This document shows positions 1 through 8,328 of a stretch of DNA of 64,000 nt, piece by piece. The position numbers and the translations under genes were made by a program. Position 1 is the first letter of the stretch, and each line of letters starts with the position of its first letter. The notes under the pieces are model-generated. The model saw nothing but the letters and a program-made list of their open reading frames with translations, was not told the origin of the DNA and did not search any database. This DNA comes from Actinomycetota bacterium (GTDB lineage: Bacteria; Actinomycetota; Thermoleophilia; Solirubrobacterales; 70-9), in NCBI GenBank assembly GCA_005885405.1, contig VAYN01000010.1, positions 1-64,000 of the forward strand, read 5' to 3'.

Positions 1-52
1 CATGTTATGGAGAGATAGGGTGCGCAGGGTTCGCGACGAGAAGGAGATGGGG

Positions 53-784
53 ATGGCTGAGCGTGCGGCACTGGTGACTGGAGCTTCGAGCGGAATCGGC
101 CTTGCGATCGCGAAGACGCTGGGCGAAGAAGGCTACGCCCTGACCGTCTCCGCCCGGCGGCCGGAGAAGCTCGAGGAAGCGGCCGAGGGGCTGAGGTCCG
201 AAGGCTTCGAGGTGGAGCCGATCCCCGCCAACATGGCCGAGGAGGACCACGTCGTCGCCATCTTCGCCGCCCACCGGCAGAAGTACGGGCGCCTCGACGT
301 CCTCGTCAACAACGCCGGGGTCGGGATCGGGGCGCCGATGGAGGAAATTCAGACCAAGCACCTCGACATGCAGCTGGCGGTCAACCTGCGGGCGCTGATC
401 CTCGGCACCCGCGAGGGGCTGCCGATGCTGCGCGCGGCGGGGGCCGAGCACGGCAAGGCGCTGATCGTCAACACCGCCTCGATCGCCGGTAAGAGCGGCC
501 AGGCCTGGCTCTCGATCTACGCGGCGACGAAGGCGGCGGTGATCAACTTCACCCAGTCGACCCACCGCGAGACCGGCAACGCCGGCATCCAGTGCACCGC
601 CCTGGCCCCGGGCTTCGTCGAGACGCCGATGACCGAGTTTGTCCAGGGCCAGATCCCGCCCGAGGAGATGATCCGCCCGGAGGACCTCGGCGAGGCGGTC
701 CGCTTTCTGCTGCGGACCTCGCGCAACTGCCACGTCCCAGAGATTGTCTTCACCCGACCGGGCGAGGGACTCGATACCCCCTGA
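53..784 (+). CDS. Short-chain dehydrogenase/reductase (SDR)
   Basis: NAD(P)-dependent oxidoreductase of the classical SDR family, 243 aa, cytosolic; the substrate cannot be read from sequence. Seen: Rossmann motif TGASSGIG at residues 9-16, NNAG at 86-89, catalytic Tyr156 and Lys160 in the YxxxK motif, and a Ser in the NTASIAG stretch before it. The reading frame is open further upstream, but AAGGAG at 41-46 sits 6 nt before the ATG at 53, so I start there; an ATG at 47 would overlap that site. The next gene follows 13 bp downstream on the same strand and is probably co-transcribed. Confidence 0.85.
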   Translation: MAERAALVTGASSGIGLAIAKTLGEEGYALTVSARRPEKLEEAAEGLRSEGFEVEPIPANMAEEDHVVAIFAAHRQKYGRLDVLVNNAGVGIGAPMEEIQTKHLDMQLAVNLRALILGTREGLPMLRAAGAEHGKALIVNTASIAGKSGQAWLSIYAATKAAVINFTQSTHRETGNAGIQCTALAPGFVETPMTEFVQGQIPPEEMIRPEDLGEAVRFLLRTSRNCHVPEIVFTRPGEGLDTP

Positions 785-797
785 GGCGGCTCCGGGC

Positions 798-2009
798 GTG
801 AACGAGCGCCTCCGGATACTCGTCGCCGCCTTCGGCGACGCCGGCCACGTCTTTCCGGCGATCGCGCTGGGGAAAGCGCTCGCCGCTCGCGGGCACGAGG
901 TCGTGATCGAGACCTGGGAGGAGCGGCGGGAGGCGGTCGAGGGCGCGGGACTGGGCTTCGCCGCCGCCGAGGAATACCGGATGTTCCCGCCTCCCGACCC
1001 TGACTCCGAGGAGGGCCAGCACGCGGCCGAGGCCGCCAAGGCGCTGCAGCCGTTGCTGGAGGACTTCCAACCCCACGTCGTCGTCAGCGACATCCTCACC
1101 CTCGCCCCGACCCTGGCCGCCGAGCGGGCCGGGATCCCGCTGGCGACCCTGATCCCCCACATCTATCCCGTCGTCGAGCCGGGCTCCCCCTTCTTCGCGA
1201 TCGGTCTGCGGCCGCCGCGGACCGGGCTCGGGCGAGCGATCTGGCGGACCGGGCACGACCGGGCGTTGCGGGTCGGTCTCGAACAGGGCCGTCGCGACCT
1301 CAACATCCAGCGCGAGCGCCTCGGGCTGCCGCCGAGCGACCGCTTCCACGGCGGCATCAGCCCCGACTTAGCCCTGGTCGCCACCTACCCGCAGCTGGAG
1401 TACCCACGTCGCTGGCCGGACGGGGTCGAGGTCACCGGTCCGATGACCTTCGAGGTCCCCCACCCCGACATCGAGCTGCCGGCGGGAGACGACCCGCTCG
1501 TCCTCATCGCCCCAAGCACCGCCCACGACAGCGAAAACCACCTGGTGCGGACCGCGCTGGCGGCGCTGGCGGACGAGCCGGTGCGGGTGGTGGCGACGAC
1601 CAACCGCGTCGCCCCGCAGCGCCCGATCGAGGTCCCCGCCAACGCCACCCTGGTCGAATGGCTCAGCTACAGCCAGCTGATGCCGCTCGCCTCGCTCGTC
1701 ATCTCCCACGGCGGTCACGGCACCGTCGCCCGCTGCCTCGGCGCCGGCACCCCGGTCCTGGTCTGCCCGATCATCGGCGACATGAGCGAGACCGCGATGC
1801 GGGTCGCCTGGGCCGGCGCCGGGCTGTCGCTGCCGTGGCGGCTCTGCCGGCCGGGGCCGCTGCGGTGGTCAACGCGGCGGCTCCTGCACGAGCCGAGCTT
1901 CACGGCGAAAGCGGAGGAAATCGCCGCCTGGGGCCGGAAAAACGACGGCGCGGCGCGAGGAGCGGAACTGGTCGAGGAGCTGGCGCTGCGAAAGCTCGCA
2001 GTCACCTAA
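798..2009 (+). CDS. UGT/MGT-like glycosyltransferase (GT-B fold)
   Basis: Nucleotide-sugar dependent glycosyltransferase of the UGT/macrolide glycosyltransferase group, about 403 aa, cytosolic; the acceptor is unknown. Seen: N-terminal strand followed by the GDAGHVFPAIALG acceptor-side loop, and a C-terminal donor-binding signature with SHGGHGTVARCLGAGTPVLVCP about residues 308-329. The frame could start at 744, but that overlaps the SDR gene by 41 nt. The GTG at 798 leads straight into the first beta strand, so I prefer it. The stop lies just before the tRNA-Asn terminal T-tract on the other strand. Pairing with an SDR hints at a small secondary-metabolite or lipid tailoring unit (inference). 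Confidence 0.8.
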   Translation: MNERLRILVAAFGDAGHVFPAIALGKALAARGHEVVIETWEERREAVEGAGLGFAAAEEYRMFPPPDPDSEEGQHAAEAAKALQPLLEDFQPHVVVSDILTLAPTLAAERAGIPLATLIPHIYPVVEPGSPFFAIGLRPPRTGLGRAIWRTGHDRALRVGLEQGRRDLNIQRERLGLPPSDRFHGGISPDLALVATYPQLEYPRRWPDGVEVTGPMTFEVPHPDIELPAGDDPLVLIAPSTAHDSENHLVRTALAALADEPVRVVATTNRVAPQRPIEVPANATLVEWLSYSQLMPLASLVISHGGHGTVARCLGAGTPVLVCPIIGDMSETAMRVAWAGAGLSLPWRLCRPGPLRWSTRRLLHEPSFTAKAEEIAAWGRKNDGAARGAELVEELALRKLAVT

Positions 2010-2013
2010 AAAG

Positions 2014-2087
2014 CTCCGGGGGTGGGACTCGAACCCACAACCCTTCGATTAACAGTCGAATGCTCTGCCTGATTGAGCTACCCCGGA
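2014..2087 (-). tRNA. tRNA-Asn (GUU)
   Basis: The reverse complement folds as a full cloverleaf. The acceptor stem is TCCGGGG with CCCCGGA and discriminator G at 2014. The anticodon loop is CTGTTAA with anticodon GTT (complement at 2051-2053). The T arm is GTGGG-TTCGAGT-CCCAC. No CCA is encoded. Five T residues follow the 3' end on the minus strand (2008-2012), a likely termination tract. Confidence 0.97.
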
Positions 2088-2103
2088 CCGTGCTACCCCG
2101 GAC
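2077..2103. repeat. Duplicated 5' end of tRNA-Asn (12-bp direct repeat)
   Basis: GCTACCCCGGAC occurs at 2077-2088 (the first bases of tRNA-Asn plus one flanking base, in complement) and again at 2092-2103. The second copy encodes the last residues and TAG stop of the HNH gene. Such a duplication is what an insertion next to the tRNA would leave. Confidence 0.7.
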
Positions 2104-2797
2104 AAGTGTCCGGAGACAAATTTAGCGGCACCGTCGTTATTCCTGCCTCCACCTCCGCGTGGCAGTTGGAGCAAAGAAGCACGCACTTGCTTGCCTCCGC
2201 CCGCAGCCTAGCCAGCGACCTGGTGTGGCTGGTGATCTGGAACTGCTTCGCCTTTGGATCGAGGTGATGAAACTCGAGCGCCCGGTCGCATCGGGTATAT
2301 CCGCAAAGTACGCATCCGCCGCCTGCCTCCTCCACCAAAATCCGCTTGAGAGATCTTCTTCGCTTAGCAACTGCATCCATGCGGCACTGAGCACATCGAA
2401 ACCTGCCGTCGGCTCTCGCGACAAATTTTCCCGGGCCATGTTTGGGACATCTCAAGGAAGCAGTCTTCGACCTCGTGCGGCAAGCGTCTTTCGATTCCCG
2501 AAGTCTGGCCGATCTTTCTGATTCCAGTTCATAACTCCGCATCCAATGCCTGATCGTCGCCAGACTCCGATCTAGGCGATCCGCTATCTCCCGCAGAGAC
2601 AATCTCTCAGCCAGGAGTCGTTCGAGATCTACTTTCTCAGGCGCGCCTTTAGCCGCGTGGACTCCTGTCTTCGAAGCCTCCAGCCCGTGCTTCTTTAGCC
2701 AATAGCTGACGGTCGATTCATGCTTCCCGGCCTGTTTGCCGATCGCCTCGAGGGACATTCCCTCGGCGAGACACTGTTCCAAGAACTCCTTCTGCAT
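2093..2797 (-). CDS. HNH endonuclease with tandem helix-turn-helix and zinc ribbon
   Basis: A 234-aa putative DNA-cleaving protein. Seen: two homeodomain-like helix-turn-helix units at about 5-38 and 50-85, each with an SLxxI core. A CPKH...CAQC zinc ribbon lies near 115-140. A C-terminal HNH nuclease has CVLCGY, the metal/catalytic FHHLDP, and LCSNCH. Base composition is clearly less GC-rich than the neighbours and codon choice is looser, suggesting transfer. Its stop codon lies in the duplicated tRNA-Asn fragment. It follows dnaG by 49 bp on the same strand. It could be a stand-alone homing-type nuclease, a phage or plasmid remnant, or a defence effector; the target is unknown. Confidence 0.75.
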   Translation of the reverse strand: MQKEFLEQCLAEGMSLEAIGKQAGKHESTVSYWLKKHGLEASKTGVHAAKGAPEKVDLERLLAERLSLREIADRLDRSLATIRHWMRSYELESERSARLRESKDACRTRSKTASLRCPKHGPGKFVARADGRFRCAQCRMDAVAKRRRSLKRILVEEAGGGCVLCGYTRCDRALEFHHLDPKAKQFQITSHTRSLARLRAEASKCVLLCSNCHAEVEAGITTVPLNLSPDTCPG

Positions 2798-2846
2798 GGC
2801 TGCATCTTCTCAAACGATGCAGACGAAAAGATGCGGAGGAAATTCG

Positions 2847-4631
2847 TTACACGCTGCCGGCTGGGCGCTCCGCGTGGGCGATGCGTTCGACCAGGGCGGC
2901 GCGTTCGCGGCTGAGGGCGGCGCGGCGCTCGTAGTCACCTCGCTCGCCAGCGGCGGCGATGTCCGCCTCGAGGCGGCGTTGCTCGAGGAGGAGGAAATTG
3001 AGCTCCATCGCCTCGTGGGAGGCGGGCTCCTCGCGCGACATGATCACGAGTTCGGCGATCAGGCCAGCGAGCGTGGCGTCGTCGTGCGGGAGGTCCGAGG
3101 CCGGGTCCTCGGGATGCTCACGCAGCCAGGCGGCGGCGCGGAGGCCGGTTGGCGAGAGGTGGGCCTCGGTCAGGCGCGCGAGGTACTCCTTGCCCTCGTT
3201 CGGCAAGGCGATGCACATCGCCAGCAGCGCCCGCTCGCGGCGCTCGCGCGAGGTCAGCTCGGCCGGCCGCTGCTGCCGCGGCGCCTGCGGGCGCGGGTCC
3301 GGCGTGCTCTGTTGCGTCCCGCCGCTGGTCGGGGTTGCGACAACCACCCTCCCCATCACCATCGCCGGGTCGAAGTCGAGCCGCTCGGCCACCCGCCGCA
3401 CGAGGTCGTCGCGGCTCGCCGTCTCTCCCAGCCCGGCCAGCACCGGAGCGACCTCGGCGAGGGCGCGGTCGCGCTCGACCGGGTTGCCGACGTCGGTTCG
3501 CTCGAGGACGAGGCCGACCTGGAAGGCGACGAGCTCCTGCGCCTCGTCGAGGATGCCGCGGAAGCGCTCCGCCCCGTCCTCCGAGGCCATCATCTCCGCC
3601 GGGTCCTCGCCGGCTGGCATCGCCGCCACCCGCAGCCGCATCCGCCGCCCGGCGGCGACGGTCTGGGCACGCAGCATGGCCTCCTGGCCGGCCGCATCGG
3701 CGTCGAGCGCGAGGACCACCTCGTCGACCATCCCTGAGAGTTCTTTCACCTGCTCGCCGGTGATCGCCGTCCCCATCACCGCCACCGCCTCCTCGATTCC
3801 GGCCTGGTGCAGGGCGAGGACATCCGTGTAGCCCTCGACCACGACCGCGCGGCCAGCTTTCGCGATCGCGGCTTTGGCCCGGTCGACGCCGTAGAGGATC
3901 TGGCTCTTGTGGAAGAACTCGGTCTCGGCGGTGTTCACGTACTTGGCGCCTTGGTCGGAGCGCATCGCCCGGCCGCCGAAGCCGACGACGCGGCCGCGGC
4001 GGTCGCGGATCGGGAACATGATCCGCTCGCGGAAACGGTCGTACTCGCCGCCGCTGCGGCCGCGCTGGACCAGGCCGACCCCGCGCAGCTCCTCGACGCT
4101 GAAGCCGGCGCGCTGGCCGCGGACCAGGAGCTTGTCCCAGGCGCTGGGCGCGTAGCCGACGCCGAAGTCCCGCAATACCTCTTCGCGCAGCCCCCGCCCC
4201 GCCAGGTAGTCCCGCGCCTTCCCGGCCTCCTCGGACTCCCAGAGGTAGCTGGCGTAGAACGCCGAGGCGCGTTCCAACAGCTGCTCGAGACGGCGGCGGC
4301 GCTGCCGTTTGGCCTCGGCCCGCGGGTCCTCCTGCTCGCGCTCGAGCTCGACCCCGTAGCGGTCAGCCAGCAGCTCCACCGCCTCGGCGAAGTTGAGCCC
4401 GTCTTTCTCCTCGACGAACTTGATCACGTCCCCGCCGACCCCACAGCCGAAGCAGTGGTAGAGCTTTTCCTGCGGCTCGACCGAGAACGAGGGCGTGCGC
4501 TCGTCGTGGAAGGGGCAAAGCCCCACGTAACGGGCCCCCTGTCGGCGCAGGTCGGTGTGGGCGGAGATCACCTCGACGATGTCGGCGGCCTGCTTGACCC
4601 GATCGACGCTCTCGTGCGAGATCAGGGCCAT
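2847..4631 (-). CDS. dnaG: DNA primase DnaG
   Basis: Makes RNA primers at the replication fork. 594 aa, the usual length. Seen: N-terminal CHC2 zinc finger (C39, H42, C60, C63). The catalytic core includes the toprim motif VVVEGYTDVLAL, and acidic metal ligands follow in LALDADAAGQ. The C-terminal helicase-binding region is variable. The start is the ATG at 4631, sharing one base with the upstream dgt stop (TGATG), which indicates translational coupling. The frame is open 39 codons further upstream, but that would overlap dgt and lacks family similarity. Distal part of the long tlyA-to-dnaG transcription run. Confidence 0.97.
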   Translation of the reverse strand: MALISHESVDRVKQAADIVEVISAHTDLRRQGARYVGLCPFHDERTPSFSVEPQEKLYHCFGCGVGGDVIKFVEEKDGLNFAEAVELLADRYGVELEREQEDPRAEAKRQRRRRLEQLLERASAFYASYLWESEEAGKARDYLAGRGLREEVLRDFGVGYAPSAWDKLLVRGQRAGFSVEELRGVGLVQRGRSGGEYDRFRERIMFPIRDRRGRVVGFGGRAMRSDQGAKYVNTAETEFFHKSQILYGVDRAKAAIAKAGRAVVVEGYTDVLALHQAGIEEAVAVMGTAITGEQVKELSGMVDEVVLALDADAAGQEAMLRAQTVAAGRRMRLRVAAMPAGEDPAEMMASEDGAERFRGILDEAQELVAFQVGLVLERTDVGNPVERDRALAEVAPVLAGLGETASRDDLVRRVAERLDFDPAMVMGRVVVATPTSGGTQQSTPDPRPQAPRQQRPAELTSRERRERALLAMCIALPNEGKEYLARLTEAHLSPTGLRAAAWLREHPEDPASDLPHDDATLAGLIAELVIMSREEPASHEAMELNFLLLEQRRLEADIAAAGERGDYERRAALSRERAALVERIAHAERPAGSV

Positions 4632-5641
4632 CAGAAGCGGGACTCCTCGGGCACCGTCAACTCGGTGAACTTGGCAATGCAGAAGCGGTCGGTCATCCCG
4701 GCGATGTAGTCGGCAACCCGCTGCGGGTCGCTTGCCCCCGGGTCCCACTCGGGGATCTCATCGGGGTTGTCGAGGTAGTGGTCGAAGAGGCCCTGCATGG
4801 TCCGCTGGACACGCTCGTGCTCGCTGCGGGCCTCCGGCCCCAGATAGACGCGGTCGAACATGAACTTGCGCAAGCGCAGCATCGCACCTCCGACCTCGCT
4901 CCCCTGACGAATCTCTCCAGCGCCTTCGGATTGGTCGACGATGTCGCGGACCAGGGTGTCGATCCGCTGCGATCCGGTCGGCCCCAGCAGCGCGATCTCC
5001 TCCGTCGGCAGGTCCTCGGGTCGCAGGATCCCGGCCCGCAGGGCGTCGTCAATGTCGTGGTTGATGTAGGCGACGCGGTCGACCAGCTTGACGATCTGGC
5101 CCTCCAGCGTCGCCGGCTTGCGCGAGCCGGTGTGGTTGAGGATGCCGTCGCGGACCTGCTCGGTCAGGTTCAGCCCTTCGCCGTCGCGCTCGAGCACGTC
5201 AACTACCCGCAGCGAGTGCTCGTTGTGGCGAAACCCGGTCCCGTAGCGGGCTCGCAGGGCGGCGTCAAGCGCCTCCTCACCCGCGTGCCCGAACGGCGGA
5301 TGCCCAAGGTCATGCCCAAGCCCGATCGCCTCGGTCAGGTCCTCGTTCAGCCGCAGCGCCCGGGCAACCGTGCGAGCAATCCCGCAGGCCTCGAGCGTGT
5401 GGGTGAGCCGAGTCCGGTAGTGGTCCCCCTCGGGAGCGACGAAGACCTGCGTCTTGTGCTTCAGCCGCCGGAACGACTTCGAGTGAACGATCCGGTCTCG
5501 ATCACGCTGAAACGGAGTTCGCAAAGGACTATCCGCCTCCTCCCGCTGCCGCTTCGCGGGGTACGACCGAGTTGCCTCCGAAGCCAAGAACTCCTCCTCC
5601 AAAGCGGAGATCCGGTCCTGGAAGGTGGCGGTGGCGGGCAC
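4631..5641 (-). CDS. dgt: Deoxyguanosinetriphosphate triphosphohydrolase-like protein (HD domain)
   Basis: Hydrolyses dGTP or other dNTPs to the nucleoside and triphosphate, controlling dNTP pools; cytosolic. 336 aa, matching the short dgt-like subfamily. Seen: the HD metal site as R-LTHTLE (about 80), GHDLGHPPFGHAGE (about 110-123) and a later IVKLVDRVAYINHDIDD with the distal Asp. The dgt-dnaG pairing with overlapping stop and start is common in actinobacteria and fits a role near replication. Confidence 0.93.
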   Translation of the reverse strand: MPATATFQDRISALEEEFLASEATRSYPAKRQREEADSPLRTPFQRDRDRIVHSKSFRRLKHKTQVFVAPEGDHYRTRLTHTLEACGIARTVARALRLNEDLTEAIGLGHDLGHPPFGHAGEEALDAALRARYGTGFRHNEHSLRVVDVLERDGEGLNLTEQVRDGILNHTGSRKPATLEGQIVKLVDRVAYINHDIDDALRAGILRPEDLPTEEIALLGPTGSQRIDTLVRDIVDQSEGAGEIRQGSEVGGAMLRLRKFMFDRVYLGPEARSEHERVQRTMQGLFDHYLDNPDEIPEWDPGASDPQRVADYIAGMTDRFCIAKFTELTVPEESRF

Positions 5642-5650
5642 GCCCCGAGT

Positions 5651-6376
5651 CTAAGCTGCGGCGCGTAGCTGCACGTGCGCGTGGTGCTCCAAAGTCTCGC
5701 CAACTGCACGCTCAACCTGACGCAGTGCCCGTGGCTCGGCCTCCGGCGCCTCGCCGAGCGGGCTCGCGAGGCTGCCGACCATGAACCTGTGAGCTTCCTC
5801 GTCGAGCGTGAAAGCTCCCGCTTCGCAGCCCGAGCAGACGACGCCGCCGGCAGCACCCGAGAAGCCGACGAGGTGGTCGGCCTCGCCGCAGCGGGCGCAG
5901 GAGGCGAGCTCGGGGGCGAAGCCGGCGACGAGCGCCAGCTTGATCCGGAATGAGAGCGCCGTCTCCAGCGCCGCCGCCCGCGGCTCGGCGGGATCGTCGA
6001 GCAGCGCCAGGTAGCGGCAGAGGAGGTTGTAGGCGGGCGGATTCGGTTCTTCGGAGTCGAGCAGGCGCAGGACCGCGTCGCAGGCGCGGGCGCCGGCGGT
6101 CAGCGCCGCCCCCGAAGAACGCAGGCGCGGATAGCCGTCGACGGTGGTGGCGCTGGTCACGGTCATCAGGTCGCTGCGGCCTTCGTGCAGCATCAGGTCG
6201 AGCCGGAAGAACGGCTCCAGCCTGCCGCCGAACCGGGAGCGGGGTTTACGTGCCCCCTTGGCGATGGCGCCGATCCGACCGCGACTCTTCGAGTACAGGT
6301 GGAGGATGCGGTCAGCCTCTCCGTAGCGAATGCTGCGCAGTACGACCGCCTCCGTCTTGACCGTGGTCCCGGCCAC
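5651..6376 (-). CDS. recO: DNA repair protein RecO
   Basis: Recombination mediator that works with RecF/RecR to load RecA on SSB-coated DNA. 241 aa. Seen: N-terminal OB fold beginning TEAVVLRSIRYGEADRIL, an alpha-helical middle, and a zinc-binding segment CARCGE...CSGCEAG at about 155-180. Nine bases separate it from dgt. It belongs to the same run as mutM and xerD. Confidence 0.95.
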   Translation of the reverse strand: MAGTTVKTEAVVLRSIRYGEADRILHLYSKSRGRIGAIAKGARKPRSRFGGRLEPFFRLDLMLHEGRSDLMTVTSATTVDGYPRLRSSGAALTAGARACDAVLRLLDSEEPNPPAYNLLCRYLALLDDPAEPRAAALETALSFRIKLALVAGFAPELASCARCGEADHLVGFSGAAGGVVCSGCEAGAFTLDEEAHRFMVGSLASPLGEAPEAEPRALRQVERAVGETLEHHAHVQLRAAA

Positions 6377-6417
6377 GAAACCAAAGATGAACGACGGATC
6401 GGACGTAAAGCCCGACC

Positions 6418-7323
6418 CTATTTCCGCTTGGCCCGCCGTTTCGGCCGGCGCCGCAACCTCACCTGGCAGCTCGGACAGAAGTACGTCGAGCGCCCGCCGA
6501 CGACGATGCGGGCGATCGTGCTGCCGCAGCGGGGGCAGTCCTCTCCCTCCCGCGTGTGGACGAGGAACTCATTCTGCATCGTCCCCTTCTCGCCGCGGGC
6601 ATCCCGGTAGTCATCGATCGAGGAGCCGCCAGCGTCGATCCCGGCCTCTAGGGCGGCGACGACGGCGTCGCGCAGCGCCTCCAGGTGCTCGGGCTTCATC
6701 GAGCCTGCGGGCGAGAGCGGGTGCAGCTCGGCCCGGAAAAGTGCCTCGTCCGCGTAGATGTTGCCGACGCCCGCCACCCCCGACTGGTCGAGCAGGAACG
6801 ACTTCAGCGGCGCCGTGCGACCGGCAGCCATCTCCCCCAGGGCCTGTGCCGTGAACTCGGGTGAGAACGGCTCCAGGCCCAGGTTGGCGAAGCGCGCTTC
6901 GAGGCCGTCGTCGTCAACCAGGAAAGCCTCGCCGAAGCGGCGGGGGTCGGTGAACCAGAGCTCGCGTCCGTCGTCGAGTACGAAGCGGGCGCGCAGGTGC
7001 CGTTCCTCGGTCGACCGCTCGCTCTCATAGAGGCGCCGTCCCTCAGACGGGTCGATCACCTCCTCCCCCTCGCGGAGGATCAGGTTGCCGGTCATCCGCA
7101 GGTGCATGACCAGCGTCCGGCCACCGTCGAGCTCCATCAGGATGTACTTGCCGCGACGGCCGAGGTGCTCGATCGTCGCCCCGCTCACCGCCTCGCCGAG
7201 TTGCTCCGGAGGGACCGGCCGCGACCAGCGAGCGTCGAGCACTTCGAGCCGCGCGATCCGGCGCCCCTCGACCTCGGGCTCCAGCTGCCTGACGACGGTC
7301 TCCACCTCCGGCAGCTCGGGCAT
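6418..7323 (-). CDS. mutM: Formamidopyrimidine-DNA glycosylase (Fpg/MutM)
   Basis: Bifunctional glycosylase/AP lyase that removes 8-oxoguanine and formamidopyrimidines. 301 aa. Seen: catalytic N-terminus PELPEVETV with Pro2 and Glu3, the helix-two-turn-helix segment around QSGVAGVGNIYADEALF, and a C-terminal zinc finger CPRCG...FCPSCQ. A basic tail rich in Arg/Lys follows the finger, longer than in typical members. It lies 16 bp after xerD. Confidence 0.96.
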   Translation of the reverse strand: MPELPEVETVVRQLEPEVEGRRIARLEVLDARWSRPVPPEQLGEAVSGATIEHLGRRGKYILMELDGGRTLVMHLRMTGNLILREGEEVIDPSEGRRLYESERSTEERHLRARFVLDDGRELWFTDPRRFGEAFLVDDDGLEARFANLGLEPFSPEFTAQALGEMAAGRTAPLKSFLLDQSGVAGVGNIYADEALFRAELHPLSPAGSMKPEHLEALRDAVVAALEAGIDAGGSSIDDYRDARGEKGTMQNEFLVHTREGEDCPRCGSTIARIVVGGRSTYFCPSCQVRLRRRPKRRAKRK

Positions 7324-7339
7324 GCGCCCGTTCTACCAG

Positions 7340-8305
7340 TTAGTCGCTGGCGCGAGGGTGGGCGGAGAAGTAGACCTCCTTGAGGCGATCGCCGGAGAGG
7401 TGGGTGTACATCTGCGTGGTCGAGATGTCGGCGTGGCCGAGCATCTCCTGGACCGCTCGCAGGTCGCAGCCGCCGGCGAGGAGGTGGGTGGCGAAGCTGT
7501 GGCGCAGGGTGTGTGGGCTCATCTTGCCGGCGAGACCAGCGTCGCGAGCATGGCGCTGGACGATCTTGTAGAGGCCCTGGCGGGTGAGCGGGCCGCCGCG
7601 GAAGTTGACGAAAAGCTTGGCCTCGTGGCGGTCGCCGACCAGCTTCGAGCGGCCGCCGCGCAGGTAGCCGTTGATCGCCGCGATCGCTTGGCGGCCGAGC
7701 GGCACCAGCCGCTCCTTCGAGCCCTTGCCGCGGGCGCGCAGGACGCCCTCGCGGAGGTCGACGTCGCCGAGCTCGAGCCCGATCGTCTCCGAGGCGCGCA
7801 GCCCGCAGGCGTACATCACCTCCAACAGCGCCCGATCCCGCAGGGCCGTCGGCTCACTCCCCTTCGGCGCGGCCAGCAGCTTCTGCACCTCGGAGTAGTT
7901 GAGGACGTGCGGCAGTTTCTTCGAGCGCCGCGGCGCGCTCAGCGCCGCCGTCGGGTCGTCGCCGATCAGCTCGTCGCGGCGCAGGTGCTTGTAGAAGGAG
8001 CGCAGGCAGGCGGCCTTGCGGTGGATCGTCGCCGCCGAGCAGGCGGGCCGTCCCTCCCCCGTCGCCAGCTCGGCAAGGAAGTCGGCGACGTCGGCGGCGC
8101 TCGCCTCGAGCGCGTCGCGGTTATGGGCGGAGAGGTATTCGCCGTACTGGAGCAGGTCGGTGCGGTAGGCGTTGAGGGTGTTGCGGGAGAGCCCGCGCTC
8201 GAACTCCAGGTAGGAGAGGAAGTCGAGCACGAGGGACTCGAAGCGGGCATCGGCCCCCGGTTTCGCCGGCGTGCCAGGAGACCGGGGCTTGATCGCGACC
8301 GCCAT
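7340..8305 (-). CDS. xerD: Tyrosine recombinase XerD-like
   Basis: Site-specific tyrosine recombinase, most likely the XerD partner resolving chromosome dimers at dif. 321 aa. Seen: N-terminal SAM-like core-binding domain (about 25-120). Catalytic residues are Arg in GLRASE, Lys in RGKGSKERLVPLG, HTLRHSFATHLL, the LGHADISTTQ His, and nucleophile Tyr in MYTHL. Its place beside pyrG and recN is the conserved actinobacterial xerD location, which argues against a phage integrase. Confidence 0.92.
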   Translation of the reverse strand: MAVAIKPRSPGTPAKPGADARFESLVLDFLSYLEFERGLSRNTLNAYRTDLLQYGEYLSAHNRDALEASAADVADFLAELATGEGRPACSAATIHRKAACLRSFYKHLRRDELIGDDPTAALSAPRRSKKLPHVLNYSEVQKLLAAPKGSEPTALRDRALLEVMYACGLRASETIGLELGDVDLREGVLRARGKGSKERLVPLGRQAIAAINGYLRGGRSKLVGDRHEAKLFVNFRGGPLTRQGLYKIVQRHARDAGLAGKMSPHTLRHSFATHLLAGGCDLRAVQEMLGHADISTTQMYTHLSGDRLKEVYFSAHPRASD

Positions 8306-8328
8306 GGCCGCTGTTTCTGCCCGCCTGG

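Noticed and set aside
2736-4709. Long + strand open frames opposite dnaG
   Set aside because: Low-complexity Arg/Ala/Gly products without motifs; shadows of dnaG.
7340-8305. Tyrosine recombinase as a phage integrase
   Set aside because: Sits in the conserved pyrG-xerD neighbourhood with core-gene composition and no attachment repeats.
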